Position numbers and translations under genes: made by a program. Below, one piece after another: positions 53,374 to 62,298 of a stretch of 64,000 bases of DNA; position 1 is the first letter of the stretch; the number at the start of each line of letters is the position of its first letter. The stretch comes from Rhodosalinus halophilus (GTDB lineage: Bacteria > Pseudomonadota > Alphaproteobacteria > Rhodobacterales > Rhodobacteraceae). The notes beneath the pieces were generated by a model. That model had not been told where the DNA came from. It worked only from the letters and a program-made list of their open reading frames with translations, and ran no database searches. The DNA is taken from the NCBI RefSeq assembly GCF_003298775.1, contig NZ_QNTQ01000018.1:1-64000 (forward strand), read 5' to 3'.

Positions 53374-53591
53374 CCGGGCCCCGCGCGGGCATTCGGCAGG
53401 CGCGCGAACCCTCTTGGGGTCCGCCCGCCCCAAGGGCGCCGGCGCTGCCGCGTGCTCCCTCCCGCGCCAACGGCCGGATCTCGCGGAAGTCGACCCCGGA
53501 CCGCCGCGGCGCAGCGGCCTGGGCGCGACATCCCAACGTCATGGCTTTCCATCCGCGTGGCGTGGCATAGCTTGCCGGCCAGGGAGGCGGC

Positions 53592-54248
53592 ATGCTGCTC
53601 GAGATCGAAAGACTCACCAAGTCGTTCGCCGGACCGGAAGGTCCGGTCGAGGTGCTGCGCGGCGTCGAGCTCGCGCTCGACGCAGGACGCACGCTCGCGC
53701 TGACGGGCGAGTCCGGGTCGGGCAAGAGCACGCTTCTGCACCTCGTGGGCGGGCTCGACACCGCCGACGGCGGCAGCATCCGCATCGACGGGCAGGAGGT
53801 GACAGCGCTCGACGACGCGGGCCGCGCGGCCCTGCGGCGCGGCACGGTGGGCATCGTCTTTCAGCAGTTCAACCTCATCCCCTCGCTGACCGTGTCGGCG
53901 AACATCGCCTTTCAGGCCCGCCTCGCCGGGCGTCACGATCCCGATCGCGCGGCGCGTCTGGCCGCGGCGCTGGGTCTGACGGACCAGCTGGAGAAATACC
54001 CGGAGCAGCTTTCGGGCGGGCAGCAGCAGCGGGTGGCCATCGCGCGCACGCTCGCCGCGCGACCGCGGCTGGTGCTCGCGGACGAGCCCACCGGCAACCT
54101 CGACGAGGCAACCTCCGGCGCGGTGCTGGACCAGATGCTCGAGCTGGTGAGCGAGACCGGCGCCGCGCTGCTGATGGTGACGCATTCGCAATCGCTGGCC
54201 GCGCGGATGGAGCGGCGATTGCACCTGCGCCGCGGGCGGCTGGAATGA
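53592..54248 (+). CDS. ABC transporter ATPase (LolD/MacB type)
   Basis: A 218-residue ATPase with Walker A GESGSGKSTLLHLVGGL, Q-loop IVFQQFNLIPSLTV, signature LSGGQQQRVAIARTLA and Walker B LVLADEPTGNLD. GGLDTADGG and ADEPTGNLDE mark the LolD/MacB family, which drives FtsX-type permeases that move or release lipids, lipoproteins or peptides at the inner membrane. Its stop overlaps the next ATG (ATGA), so ATPase and permease are co-translated. Confidence 0.9.
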   Translation: MLLEIERLTKSFAGPEGPVEVLRGVELALDAGRTLALTGESGSGKSTLLHLVGGLDTADGGSIRIDGQEVTALDDAGRAALRRGTVGIVFQQFNLIPSLTVSANIAFQARLAGRHDPDRAARLAAALGLTDQLEKYPEQLSGGQQQRVAIARTLAARPRLVLADEPTGNLDEATSGAVLDQMLELVSETGAALLMVTHSQSLAARMERRLHLRRGRLE

Positions 54249-56644
54249 CGGCGGCGGCCCTCTCGGCGCTCTGGTCCTACTGGCGGCGCAATCCGATCCA
54301 GCTCTTCACGCTGGTCGCGGGGCTCGCGCTGGCCACCGCGCTGTGGTCGGGGGTGCAGGCGCTCAACGCGCAGGCGCGGGCAAGTTACGACGCGGCGGCC
54401 GCGGTGCTGGGCGAGGGCCGGTTCGACCAGCTCGTGCCGCGCGTCGGAGAGACGATCCCGCAGGAGACATGGCTCGCGCTGCGGCGGGCGGGCTGGCAGG
54501 CCGGGCCGGTGCTGGAGGGAAGCTTGCGCGCAGGCCAGAGCCGCGTGCGGCTTGTGGGAATCGACCCGCTTACCGCGCCGGGCAGCGCCGGGCCGGTCAC
54601 GCAGGCCGGCGAGGCGCCCTTGCAGGCCTTCCTTTCCGACGACGTGATCTTCGCCCACCCCGAGATCGCCGAGGCGCTGGCGGCGACCCTGCCGCAGACC
54701 GTCGTCGAGGATCCCGGATTGGCGCCCGGCACGGCGCTCACCGACATCGGCGTGGCGCAGCGCGTGCTGGACCGCCCGGGCGAGCTGAGCCGGCTGATCC
54801 TGGAGGAGACGCAGCCGCGTGGCCGCCCGCCGCTCGACCGCGTCGCGCCGGGGCTGGTGGAGCGTCCCTCGCAGCAGACCTCCGATATCGGCCAGCTCAC
54901 CGACAGCTTCCACCTCAATCTGACCGCCTTCGGCCTGCTCAGCTTCGCGGTCGGCATCTTCATCGTGCACGGGGCGATCGGCCTTGCCTTCGAGCAGCGG
55001 CGCGCGATGCTGCGCACGCTGCGGACCCTCGGTCTGCCGCTGCGGCGCCTGATGGTGCTGATGGGGCTGGAACTCGCGGCGATCGCGCTCGTGGCCGGGA
55101 CCATCGGCGTCGCGCTGGGCTACGTGCTGGCCGCGAGCCTGCTGCCCGACGTGGCCGCGACCCTCGAAGGGCTCTACGGGGCGCAGGTTTCGGGCGCCTT
55201 GCGGCTGCATCCGGCCTGGTGGCTCTCGGGCCTGGGCATCGCGCTTCTTGGGACGGCGCTGGCCGCATCGGGCGCGTTCTGGCGCATCGCGCGCATGCCG
55301 GTGCTGGCCAGCGGCGGCGCGCGGGCCTGGGCGGTGGCGGCGGGGCGCCGACGCGGGGTGCAGGCGGCGGCGGCCCTGCTGCTGATGCTGGCCGCCCCTG
55401 CGCTCCTGGCGGTGGGCGAGGGGCTGATCCTCGGCTTCGCGAGCCTCGCCTGCCTGCTCATCGGCGCGGCGCTTCTTCTGCCCTCCCTGCTCGACCTGGC
55501 GCTCGCGGCCGGCGAGCGTCTGGCGCGGGGCGTGCGGCCGGCCTGGTTCTGGGCCGACACGCGCCAGCAACTGCCGGGCCTCAGCCTCGCGCTGATGGCG
55601 CTCCTGCTGGCGATGGCGGCGAACGTCGGGGTCTCGACCATGGTGTCGAGCTTCCGCCTGACCTTCGAGGGGTTCCTCGACCAGCGGCTGACGGCGGAGC
55701 TTTACGCCAGCACGGACGGGTCCGCGCAGGCCGCCGCGCTCCAGGACCTGGCGGCGGCGCGCGGCGCCAAGGTCCTGCCCATCCTGTCGATCGAGTCGCG
55801 GCTTGCCGACCGCCAGGTGGAGATCCGCGGCCTGCGGGTCGGGCCGAGCTACACGGAGACCTGGGCCTTTCTCGCGCGCGATGGCGATGTCTGGGATCGC
55901 GTGGCCGCGGGCGAGGCCGTGATCGTCAACGAGCAGCTCGCCCGGCGGGCGGACCTCTGGCCGGGCGATCGCCTGACGCTCGCGCCGGACCACAGGCTGC
56001 CGATCGCGGGCGTCGTCGGCGACTACGGCAACCCGAACGGTCAGGTCGTCACCGGCGAAGACCTGTTCCGCGATCTGTTCCCGGAGGTGCGGGCCACGCG
56101 CTTCGGGCTGCGCAGCGACGATCCCGAGCAGCTGAGGCAGGCCCTCGTCGGGGACGCGGGGCTCGATCCGGGGCAGATCGTCGATCAGTCCTCGCTCAAG
56201 TCCTTCTCGATGGGGGTTTTCGAGCGCACCTTCACCGTGACGGCGGCGCTCAACGTGCTGACCCTCGCGGTGGCCGGCTTCGCCATTCTGATGAGCCTGC
56301 TGACGCTGGCGGGCATGCGCGTGCCGCAGCTGGCTCCGGCCTGGGCGCTGGGGCTGACGCGGGGCGAGCTGGGGCGGCTGGAGCTCATGCGCGCGGGCGT
56401 GCTGGCCGCGCTCACGCTGGTCGCCGCGCTGCCGCTGGGACTCGCGCTCGCATGGATGCTGCTGGCGGTGATCAACGTCGAGGCCTTCGGCTGGCGGCTG
56501 CCCATGTTCCTTTTTCCCGATGATTACGCGAGGCTGGGCGCGCTCGCACTCGCCGCGGCGGTGGCGGCCGCGGTCTGGCCCGCGCTGCGCCTGGCGCGCA
56601 CGCCGCCCTCGGCGCTTCTGAAGGTGTTCGCCAATGAGGCTTGA
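54245..56644 (+). CDS. FtsX-family ABC permease, full-length duplicated form
   Basis: A 799-residue permease with two FtsX domains. A first helix (PIQLFTLVAGLALATALWSGVQAL) is followed by a ~200-residue periplasmic domain, then helix sets in the middle and at the end (LNVLTLAVAGFAILMSLLTLAGMRVPQL, LTLVAALPLGLALAWMLLAVI). The periplasmic segments include VIFAHPEIAEALAATLP. The long form with one permease gene per ATPase resembles AttG/YbbP-like transporters. It overlaps both neighbours (4 bp with the ATPase gene, 11 bp with the lipocalin gene), suggesting one three-part machine. Confidence 0.87.
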   Translation: MTAAALSALWSYWRRNPIQLFTLVAGLALATALWSGVQALNAQARASYDAAAAVLGEGRFDQLVPRVGETIPQETWLALRRAGWQAGPVLEGSLRAGQSRVRLVGIDPLTAPGSAGPVTQAGEAPLQAFLSDDVIFAHPEIAEALAATLPQTVVEDPGLAPGTALTDIGVAQRVLDRPGELSRLILEETQPRGRPPLDRVAPGLVERPSQQTSDIGQLTDSFHLNLTAFGLLSFAVGIFIVHGAIGLAFEQRRAMLRTLRTLGLPLRRLMVLMGLELAAIALVAGTIGVALGYVLAASLLPDVAATLEGLYGAQVSGALRLHPAWWLSGLGIALLGTALAASGAFWRIARMPVLASGGARAWAVAAGRRRGVQAAAALLLMLAAPALLAVGEGLILGFASLACLLIGAALLLPSLLDLALAAGERLARGVRPAWFWADTRQQLPGLSLALMALLLAMAANVGVSTMVSSFRLTFEGFLDQRLTAELYASTDGSAQAAALQDLAAARGAKVLPILSIESRLADRQVEIRGLRVGPSYTETWAFLARDGDVWDRVAAGEAVIVNEQLARRADLWPGDRLTLAPDHRLPIAGVVGDYGNPNGQVVTGEDLFRDLFPEVRATRFGLRSDDPEQLRQALVGDAGLDPGQIVDQSSLKSFSMGVFERTFTVTAALNVLTLAVAGFAILMSLLTLAGMRVPQLAPAWALGLTRGELGRLELMRAGVLAALTLVAALPLGLALAWMLLAVINVEAFGWRLPMFLFPDDYARLGALALAAAVAAAVWPALRLARTPPSALLKVFANEA

Positions 56645-57680
56645 GATCCTGCCGCTCCTTGTGCTGCTCGCCGTGCCCCTGCCGGCCGCGGGGCAGGGCT
56701 TCGCCGGCATGGGCACGGAGGCCCAGGGCTTCGCCATGCCGAAGCCGGACCCGTCCTTCACCTTTCCCGCCGACCACGGCGCACACCCCGACTACCGCAT
56801 CGAATGGTGGTATCTCACGGCCAATCTGGAAGGGCCGGACGGCACGCCCTACGGGCTGCAATGGACGCTCTTCCGCTCCGCCCTCGCCCCCGGCGAGGCG
56901 GAAGGGTGGGAGAGCCCGCAGATCTGGTTCGCCCATGCCGCCGTCACCACGCCCAAGGCGCATTACAGCGCCGAACGCTTCGCCCGCGGCGGGATCGGGC
57001 AGGCGGGTGTGATCGCCGACCCCTTCGCCGCCTGGATCGACGACTGGCGCATGGCGGGCGAGAGCCTCGACAACCTCGCGCTCAGGGCCTCGGGGGAGTC
57101 CTTCGCCTACACGATGGAGCTTCGGGCCGAGGGGCCGCTCGTCTTCCACGGCGAGGGGGGCTATTCGGTCAAATCGGCGCAGGGACAGGCCAGTTACTAC
57201 TATTCCCAACCCTTCTACCGCATCGCAGGCGCGCTCACCCTGCCGGAGGGCGAGGTCGAGGTGAGCGGGTCGGCCTGGCTCGACCGCGAATGGTCCTCGC
57301 AGCCGCTGGCGGAGAACCAGACCGGCTGGGACTGGTTCTCGCTGACCTTCGACGGCGGCGCGAAGCTCATGGCCTTCCAGTTGCGCCAGACCGACGGCGG
57401 CACGTTCGAGTCGGGCACCTGGATCGCGCCGGACGGCGCCACACGCGCCCTGGGCGACGACGCGCTGGCCGCCACCCCGCTGGCGACGACCGAGGTCGCC
57501 GGCCGCGCGGTGCCGACGCGCTGGCGCCTCGAAGTCCCCGACCGGCATCTCGACGTGACGGTCGAGGCGATCAATCCCGCCGCCTGGATGGACACCAGCG
57601 TGCCCTACTGGGAGGGGCCCGTGCGGGTCCGCGGCAGCCATGAGGGACGCGGCTATCTGGAGATGACCGGATACGAATAG
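56634..57680 (+). CDS. Secreted lipocalin-like protein (AttH/CrtC family)
   Basis: A 348-residue protein with a signal peptide (MRLEILPLLVLLAVPLPAAG, cleavage near GQG). The CrtC/AttH lipocalin pattern follows: PADHGAHPDYRIEWWYLTANLEGPDGTPYGLQWTLFRSAL, WFAHAAVTTPKAHYSAERFARG and WLDREWSSQPLAENQTGWDWFSL. AttH relatives are encoded with an FtsX-type ABC transporter, as here; the CrtC branch hydrates carotenoids but lacks this context. It may carry or modify a lipophilic molecule moved by the transporter. The start lies 11 bases inside the permease gene. Confidence 0.85.
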   Translation: MRLEILPLLVLLAVPLPAAGQGFAGMGTEAQGFAMPKPDPSFTFPADHGAHPDYRIEWWYLTANLEGPDGTPYGLQWTLFRSALAPGEAEGWESPQIWFAHAAVTTPKAHYSAERFARGGIGQAGVIADPFAAWIDDWRMAGESLDNLALRASGESFAYTMELRAEGPLVFHGEGGYSVKSAQGQASYYYSQPFYRIAGALTLPEGEVEVSGSAWLDREWSSQPLAENQTGWDWFSLTFDGGAKLMAFQLRQTDGGTFESGTWIAPDGATRALGDDALAATPLATTEVAGRAVPTRWRLEVPDRHLDVTVEAINPAAWMDTSVPYWEGPVRVRGSHEGRGYLEMTGYE

Positions 57681-57931
57681 GACCGGCGCCCTGTGCGGCG
57701 TTCATACGACGGTGCCTCTGGCGGGTCTCCTTCCGTCCGATCGGCGGACGGCACGCCCGACCGACCCGGCCCTCCGCCGCCCGCTCAGCGACGACCGCGA
57801 GGAGGGCCGCGGATGATCAAGCCCATGGATCGCAGCGGAGACATCCCTTAACACTGGGCCGGCTCCTTCGCCGTCGGCAGCACCCGTCTGACGGGGAAGA
57901 CAGCGCAGATGTTCCACCGGAGGCGTGAAGG

Positions 57932-59029
57932 TTGACGGCCGCATCGCAAAGCATCCCCGTTACCCAAGACGGAAACCGCACAGCTCCCCTGCGGGTCTTC
58001 CCCTACGGCGACTACCAGCACCGCCAGCCGCTGGCCTATGTCCCCATTCGCCGGGCCTGCGCCGGCAGGATCGAGATCACCGAGCGCATGGAACAGGCTC
58101 AGGTCGTGGTGATCGCGCATGTGAAAGACCTCAAGGCCCACGGGGAAAAGCTGCGGCGAAGCCTTCATCCCGACCAGACCCTTGTCCTGCTCTCCGAAGA
58201 GCCCTTCTGGGACACGGCCTGGGGCGGCGTGCCGGGGTCCGCCACCCTAACCCGGGAGACACCCGACGGGCCGATCACCGCCCGGCAACTCAATCACCAG
58301 ACCTCGCGGGTCTTCGAATTCAAGGCCATTCCCTACTTTCCGCTGACCGATCGCAGCTTCTTCAACAGATACGCCCTGCGGTTCACCCGTAACGCCCGCC
58401 TCGATGCCGAGGCGTGGAGGACGGTCTTCGCGCGGCGGCGCGACATCGTCTTCATGGCCACCAGGCGCGAGAGCGAGAAGTACGATGTCGCCTGGCCGAT
58501 GCACGAGATCTACGGGCTTTCGGCGCTGCGAACCCGCATCGCCATGGCCTGTGAGGATGAACGGGTGCGGCGGATCGGGCTGCGCTGGAACGAGGAACCA
58601 CCGCGCCAGGATCTGCCGGACTGGCATCTCGACAAGCTGTTGCAGCTCGAGGACAACTGTCGCGTGCTCTCGGCGATCGAGAACACCCATCAACGAAACT
58701 ATCTGACCGAGAAGCTCTTCGACGCCTTCGCCATCGGCGCGATCCCTCTCTATGTGGCGGCGCCGTCGCACCGCGTGCATGAAGTCGTCCCGGACGGAGG
58801 ATGGATCAACCTGTTCGGCCTCGAACCGGAGACCGCAGCGCAGCGGATCCTCGACTTCGAGCCCGATGCAGCCTTCTGCGAGGCCTATGCGAAGACGCAA
58901 CGCCGGTTGGCCCGTCTTTTTGGCTCGGTCGGAACCTTGCGGCGGGAATACGAGCGCCTGGCCTCGGACCTCGAAGCGAGTCTGCGCGCCGCGGCCAATC
59001 ACCCCCAGGGCACCTCGACCGCCGCATGA
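57932..59029 (+). CDS. Family 10 (fucosyltransferase-like) glycosyltransferase
   Basis: A 365-residue protein. IENTHQRNYLTEKLFDAFAIGAIPLYVAAPSH corresponds to the GT10 donor-binding motif (x-N-S/T...Y-x-TEK-x-DA-x-x-G-x-IP). LRVFPYGDYQHRQPLAYVP and TLVLLSEEPFWD form the N-terminal half. GT10 enzymes usually transfer fucose from GDP-fucose, but bacterial relatives differ in donor. The start is TTG at 57932 with CGGAGG 8 bases before it; no better in-frame ATG is seen. It stands between the AttH-like gene and a GntR gene, apart from the main polysaccharide cluster. Confidence 0.78.
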   Translation: MTAASQSIPVTQDGNRTAPLRVFPYGDYQHRQPLAYVPIRRACAGRIEITERMEQAQVVVIAHVKDLKAHGEKLRRSLHPDQTLVLLSEEPFWDTAWGGVPGSATLTRETPDGPITARQLNHQTSRVFEFKAIPYFPLTDRSFFNRYALRFTRNARLDAEAWRTVFARRRDIVFMATRRESEKYDVAWPMHEIYGLSALRTRIAMACEDERVRRIGLRWNEEPPRQDLPDWHLDKLLQLEDNCRVLSAIENTHQRNYLTEKLFDAFAIGAIPLYVAAPSHRVHEVVPDGGWINLFGLEPETAAQRILDFEPDAAFCEAYAKTQRRLARLFGSVGTLRREYERLASDLEASLRAAANHPQGTSTAA

Positions 59030-59054
59030 GGCGACCCGAGGGCGGGCCGCCGCT

Positions 59055-59744
59055 TCAGTAGCGCGTCGTCATGCGGTGGCCGGGGGGGAAGGTCATGCGC
59101 ACATAGGTCACGGGCTGTCCCTCGAACCAGGTGCTGCGCTCCATCCGGAACAGCGCGTCGCCCGGCGGGCAGCCAAGATGCGCGGCGAGCGCCTCGGTGG
59201 CCGCGGTCGCGGTGAAGCTGAGTTCGGCGTCGGTGAAGGGGATGGTCGCCACCAGCCATTCGTTCGGACCGACCCGGGTGAAGTCCGCCCTGCGCGCCTG
59301 CGGCAGCGTGTCGAGGCTGATCCAGCGTTCCTCGTGCTGATAGGGCGCGCCGTTCGCGTAGTGCATCGCGACGAGGTGGAGCACCGGGGCGGCGGCGGCG
59401 AGTCCCATGCGCGCGCGCAGCCAGTCGGGGGCGGCGATCTCGGCGCGGCGCACCAGCGCATAGCGATAGGCCGCCCCCTGATCCTCGATCTCGCGCCGCA
59501 CCAGGGGGATGTCGAAACGCGCCTGCCGCACCGGCGCGCGGCGCACGCGCGTGCCCGACTTGCGCTTGCGTTCGAGCAGGCCCTCCTCGGCCAGCTCCCG
59601 CAGGGCGCGGTTCACGGTGGCGCGGGCACAGGCATAGGCGCGGGCGAGGTCCGCCTCCGTCGGCAGCAACGCGCCGGGCGCCCAGTCGCCCCGCGCGATG
59701 CGGGCGCGGACATCGGCCTTGATCTCGCGAAAACTGGCGGACAT
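59055..59744 (-). CDS. GntR-family regulator, HutC/UTRA subfamily
   Basis: A 229-residue regulator. The winged helix is at SFREIKADVRARIARGDWAPGALLPTEADLARAYACARATVNRALRELAEEGLLERKRKSGTRV. The C-terminal UTRA effector domain has YEEHHYAN-like features: HLVAMHYANGAPYQHEERWISLDTLP and AHLGCPPGDALFRMERSTWFEGQPVTYVRMTFPPG. HutC (histidine/urocanate) and PhnF are close relatives in pattern, but no hut or phn gene is near. The ATG at 59744 is used; an upstream start at 59789 would include the palindrome that is probably its own operator. Confidence 0.86.
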   Translation of the reverse strand: MSASFREIKADVRARIARGDWAPGALLPTEADLARAYACARATVNRALRELAEEGLLERKRKSGTRVRRAPVRQARFDIPLVRREIEDQGAAYRYALVRRAEIAAPDWLRARMGLAAAAPVLHLVAMHYANGAPYQHEERWISLDTLPQARRADFTRVGPNEWLVATIPFTDAELSFTATAATEALAAHLGCPPGDALFRMERSTWFEGQPVTYVRMTFPPGHRMTTRY

Positions 59745-59769
59745 CGGCCGGGCGGCTCCTCCGGTGACA

Positions 59770-59783
59770 GCGCAATGTTGCGC
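59770..59783. promoter_or_regulatory. Candidate operator of the GntR regulator
   Basis: GCGCAA-TG-TTGCGC is a perfect 6-bp dyad around a 2-base centre, 25 bases upstream of the gntR start and 103 bases before the divergent glycosyltransferase gene. It fits autoregulation, perhaps with control of the neighbour. Confidence 0.4.
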
Positions 59784-59886
59784 AGACATAACCGGGATAC
59801 ATCTGCATGTGAACCGTGCTCCGCCGCGCCTTGCGCGCCCCTGCCCCGATTGCTACGGGAACGCGGTCAACAGCGGGGGCCGGGCC

Positions 59887-61026
59887 ATGCGCGCCTGCAT
59901 CGCCACGAGCGAGTACCACCTGGGCGGCGAAACCTTCATCAATCGCCACATCGCGGAGCTTTTCGGGGGACAGACCGTGGTGGTCTGCGGCCGCTTCAAC
60001 GGCGCGAACCCCTACGAGAAGCCCGTCTTCGCGCGGCGCGGGCGCCGGCTGCATCCGTCCGATGCCGTGGTCGCGCCTTACTGGCTTCTGCGCAACCGCT
60101 TGGTGCACGCCACCTCGCGGCTGCCCTTCGGCAGCGCGAAGCGCGATCTCGCGGCTTTTCTCCGCGCGCATGACGTTCGGGTGATCCTGGCCGAGTTCGG
60201 CACGCAGGCGCTGGCCGTCGCGCCGCTGGGGCAGGAGCTGGATCTGCCCGTCTTCACCTATTTCCGCGGCACGGACGCCTCCAAGGCGCTCGGCGACCGG
60301 CGCATCGTCGAAGCCTACCGCAGGATGATGCCGCGCCTCGCGGGGGTCTTCGCGGTCTCGCAATTCCTGCTCGACAATCTCGCGCGGCACGGCGTGACCC
60401 ACCCCGCCGCGCGGGTGATCCCGAGCGGCGTGGACGTCCGCCGCTTCAAACCGGGCGAGAAGCGGCCGTTGTCCTGCCTGGCGGTGGGCCGCTTCGTCGA
60501 GAAGAAGGCGCCGGATACGACGCTGCGCGCCTTCGCCGAGGCGACGCGCGACCTGCCGGAGGCCCGGCTCGACTTCGTGGGCGACGGTCCGCTGCTGGCG
60601 CGCTGCCGCGCGGCGGCGGACGAGCTCGGCGTGGCCGATCGCGTCGCCTTCCTGGGCGCGCAGCCGCACGAACGGGTCCGCGACCTGCTGGCGGGCGCGC
60701 AGTTCTTCCTTCAGCATTCGGTGACCGACCGACAGGGCAACACCGAGGGCCTGCCGACCGCGATCCAGGAGGCGATGGCGGCCGGTTGCGTCGTCGTCTC
60801 CACGCGCCACGCGGGCATTCCCGAGGCGGTGGTCGAGGGCGAGACGGGCTATCTGGTGGAGGAGCACGACGCGGCCGGCTTCGCCGACGCGATCCGCGCG
60901 GCGCTCACGCAGGCCGACCCGGGCGCGATGGGAGAGACCGCCCGCGCGCGGGCCGAGGCGCGCTTCGACAACGCCAGGCTGCTGGCGGAACTCGAAGCCG
61001 CGCTTCTTGCGGCAATGAGGCGCTGA
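59887..61026 (+). CDS. Family 4 glycosyltransferase
   Basis: A 379-residue GT-B enzyme. The N-terminus starts MRACIATSEYHLGGETFINRHIAELFGG; FRGTDASKALGD and IPSGVDVRRFKPGE lie before the second domain. CLAVGRFVEKKAPDTTLRAFAEAT, FVGDGPLLARC, and TEGLPTAIQEAMAAGCVVVSTRHAGIPEAV form the donor site with E-x7-E. The phrase QHSVTDRQGNTEGLPT is typical of colanate- or amylovoran-type GT4 enzymes (WcaL-like). It stands alone, divergent from the GntR regulator, and ends near a weak terminator. The acceptor is unknown. Confidence 0.85.
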   Translation: MRACIATSEYHLGGETFINRHIAELFGGQTVVVCGRFNGANPYEKPVFARRGRRLHPSDAVVAPYWLLRNRLVHATSRLPFGSAKRDLAAFLRAHDVRVILAEFGTQALAVAPLGQELDLPVFTYFRGTDASKALGDRRIVEAYRRMMPRLAGVFAVSQFLLDNLARHGVTHPAARVIPSGVDVRRFKPGEKRPLSCLAVGRFVEKKAPDTTLRAFAEATRDLPEARLDFVGDGPLLARCRAAADELGVADRVAFLGAQPHERVRDLLAGAQFFLQHSVTDRQGNTEGLPTAIQEAMAAGCVVVSTRHAGIPEAVVEGETGYLVEEHDAAGFADAIRAALTQADPGAMGETARARAEARFDNARLLAELEAALLAAMRR

Positions 61027-61061
61027 ACCCGGCGGCCGGCAAAACCGTCCACATCAACGGC

Positions 61062-61093
61062 AAGCGGCAAGTGTATCACCAGACCGCTTTTTT
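61062..61093 (+). terminator. Candidate intrinsic terminator
   Basis: AAGCGG-N16-CCGCTT is followed by four more T (six T in a row, 61088-61093), starting 36 bases after the glycosyltransferase stop. The 6-bp stem is modest. It lies between convergent genes. Confidence 0.35.
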
Positions 61094-61110
61094 CCGGCTA
61101 TCCACACGAG

Positions 61111-61761
61111 TCAGAAGGGATGCTCGCGCCCGTCCCACGTCTCGAAGCGGCCCGAACTCGCGAGGTCCAGCGCCTCCAGGCGATCGGCAAGGCCGGCCGC
61201 CGCCTCGTCCGGCGTGAGCGAGGCGCGCGCGCCGCCCATGTCGGTCTGCACCCAGCCGGGGTGGTAGATGCCCACGGCGATGCCCAGGGCCGCCAAATCC
61301 GCGGCGAGGTTGCGGCCGAGATTGACAGCCGCCGCCTTGGAGGCACGGTAGATGTAGCTGCCGCCGGCCGCGCGCTCGCTCGAACCCATCTGGCTCGAGA
61401 TCACGGCGATCCGCGGCCGCCCGGCCATCTGAAGATTGGGCAGCAGCGTCTGCACGGTAAGAAAGACGCCGGTGACATTGGTCGCGAAGGTCTCTGCCCA
61501 CATAGCGGGCGGGTATCCGTCGGCGAGGTTCTGCCCCTTGTCCGGGTAGATCCCGGCATTGCAGACCAGCAGATCGACCGGCCGCGAATCGAGCGCGGCG
61601 GCGAGCGCGCGGAAGTCCTCGGGCCGCGTCACGTCGAGCCGCAGGTGATCGCCGCTGCGGGCCGTGCCGGTGAGATCCCAGCCGCGCGCGGCGAGCGTCG
61701 CGGCCAGCGCGGCGCCGATCCCGCGGCTCGCGCCGGTGACCACGGCGTGCGGGGCGGACAT
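61111..61761 (-). CDS. Short-chain dehydrogenase/reductase
   Basis: A 216-residue classical SDR. The cofactor loop is VVTGASRGIGAALAA, NAG is present in LLVCNAGIYPDKG, and the catalytic triad is intact with ISSQMGSS and SYIYRASKAAAV (Y-x3-K). YHPGWVQTDMGG follows the active site and is typical of C-factor-like and small SDRs. ATG at 61761 lies 1 base after the end of the DUF1178 gene. The substrate is unknown; it is probably a general reductase. Confidence 0.86.
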   Translation of the reverse strand: MSAPHAVVTGASRGIGAALAATLAARGWDLTGTARSGDHLRLDVTRPEDFRALAAALDSRPVDLLVCNAGIYPDKGQNLADGYPPAMWAETFATNVTGVFLTVQTLLPNLQMAGRPRIAVISSQMGSSERAAGGSYIYRASKAAAVNLGRNLAADLAALGIAVGIYHPGWVQTDMGGARASLTPDEAAAGLADRLEALDLASSGRFETWDGREHPF

Positions 61762-61762
61762 C

Positions 61763-62215
61763 TCAGTTGCTCTTGCGCTCGGGATCGAACGGCAGCGGCG
61801 CGACCGGCACACCCTCTTCGGCCAGCTCGCGCGCCTCTTCCGGGCGGGCCTGACCGTGGATCGGGCGCTGCGGCGCCTCGCCGGCATGGATCGCGCGCGC
61901 CTCGGTCACGAAACTGTTCCCGACGTTCTCGGAATGCTTTTCCACGAAGGCGCGAAGGTGGCGCAGGGCCTGTTCGGCCGGATGCGCGGGCGCCGACAGC
62001 GGACGCTCGGCGGGGGGCGTCGGCGTGGCGCCTTGCGGCGCCGTCTCGCGCCCGCCGGAGACATGCGGCGCCATCAGATCCTTTTGCACCGACGCGCCGC
62101 CGCAGACGGCGCAGGCGATCATGCCCGCGCTCTCGAGCTTCTCGAAGGCTCCGGCCGACTGGAACCAGCTTTCGAAACGGTGGCCCTCGGCGCATTTCAA
62201 GGCGTATCGGATCAT
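61763..62215 (-). CDS. DUF1178 family protein
   Basis: A 150-residue protein beginning MIRYALKCAEGHRFESWFQSAGAFEKLESAGMIACAVCGGASVQKDLMAP, which is the DUF1178 signature with two Cys pairs probably binding zinc. A Pro/Ala-rich linker precedes the conserved LRAFVEKHSENVGNSFVTEARAIHAGEAPQRPIHGQARPEEARELAEEGVPVAPLP. The family is widespread in Alphaproteobacteria; the function is unknown. The ATG at 62215 fits the family start better than an upstream in-frame codon at 62251. Confidence 0.88.
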   Translation of the reverse strand: MIRYALKCAEGHRFESWFQSAGAFEKLESAGMIACAVCGGASVQKDLMAPHVSGGRETAPQGATPTPPAERPLSAPAHPAEQALRHLRAFVEKHSENVGNSFVTEARAIHAGEAPQRPIHGQARPEEARELAEEGVPVAPLPFDPERKSN

Positions 62216-62298
62216 GAACAGGCCCTGCTCGATCACACGCCGACTTAGCATAAGGCATTGACAGGCGTGCGCAACTCTTGCCGAGCGCCCTCGCCGCG

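Noticed and set aside
53933-56761. Minus-strand open frame opposite the FtsX permease
   Set aside because: Same explanation: Arg/Gln/His-rich antisense translation of a hydrophobic, GC-rich gene.
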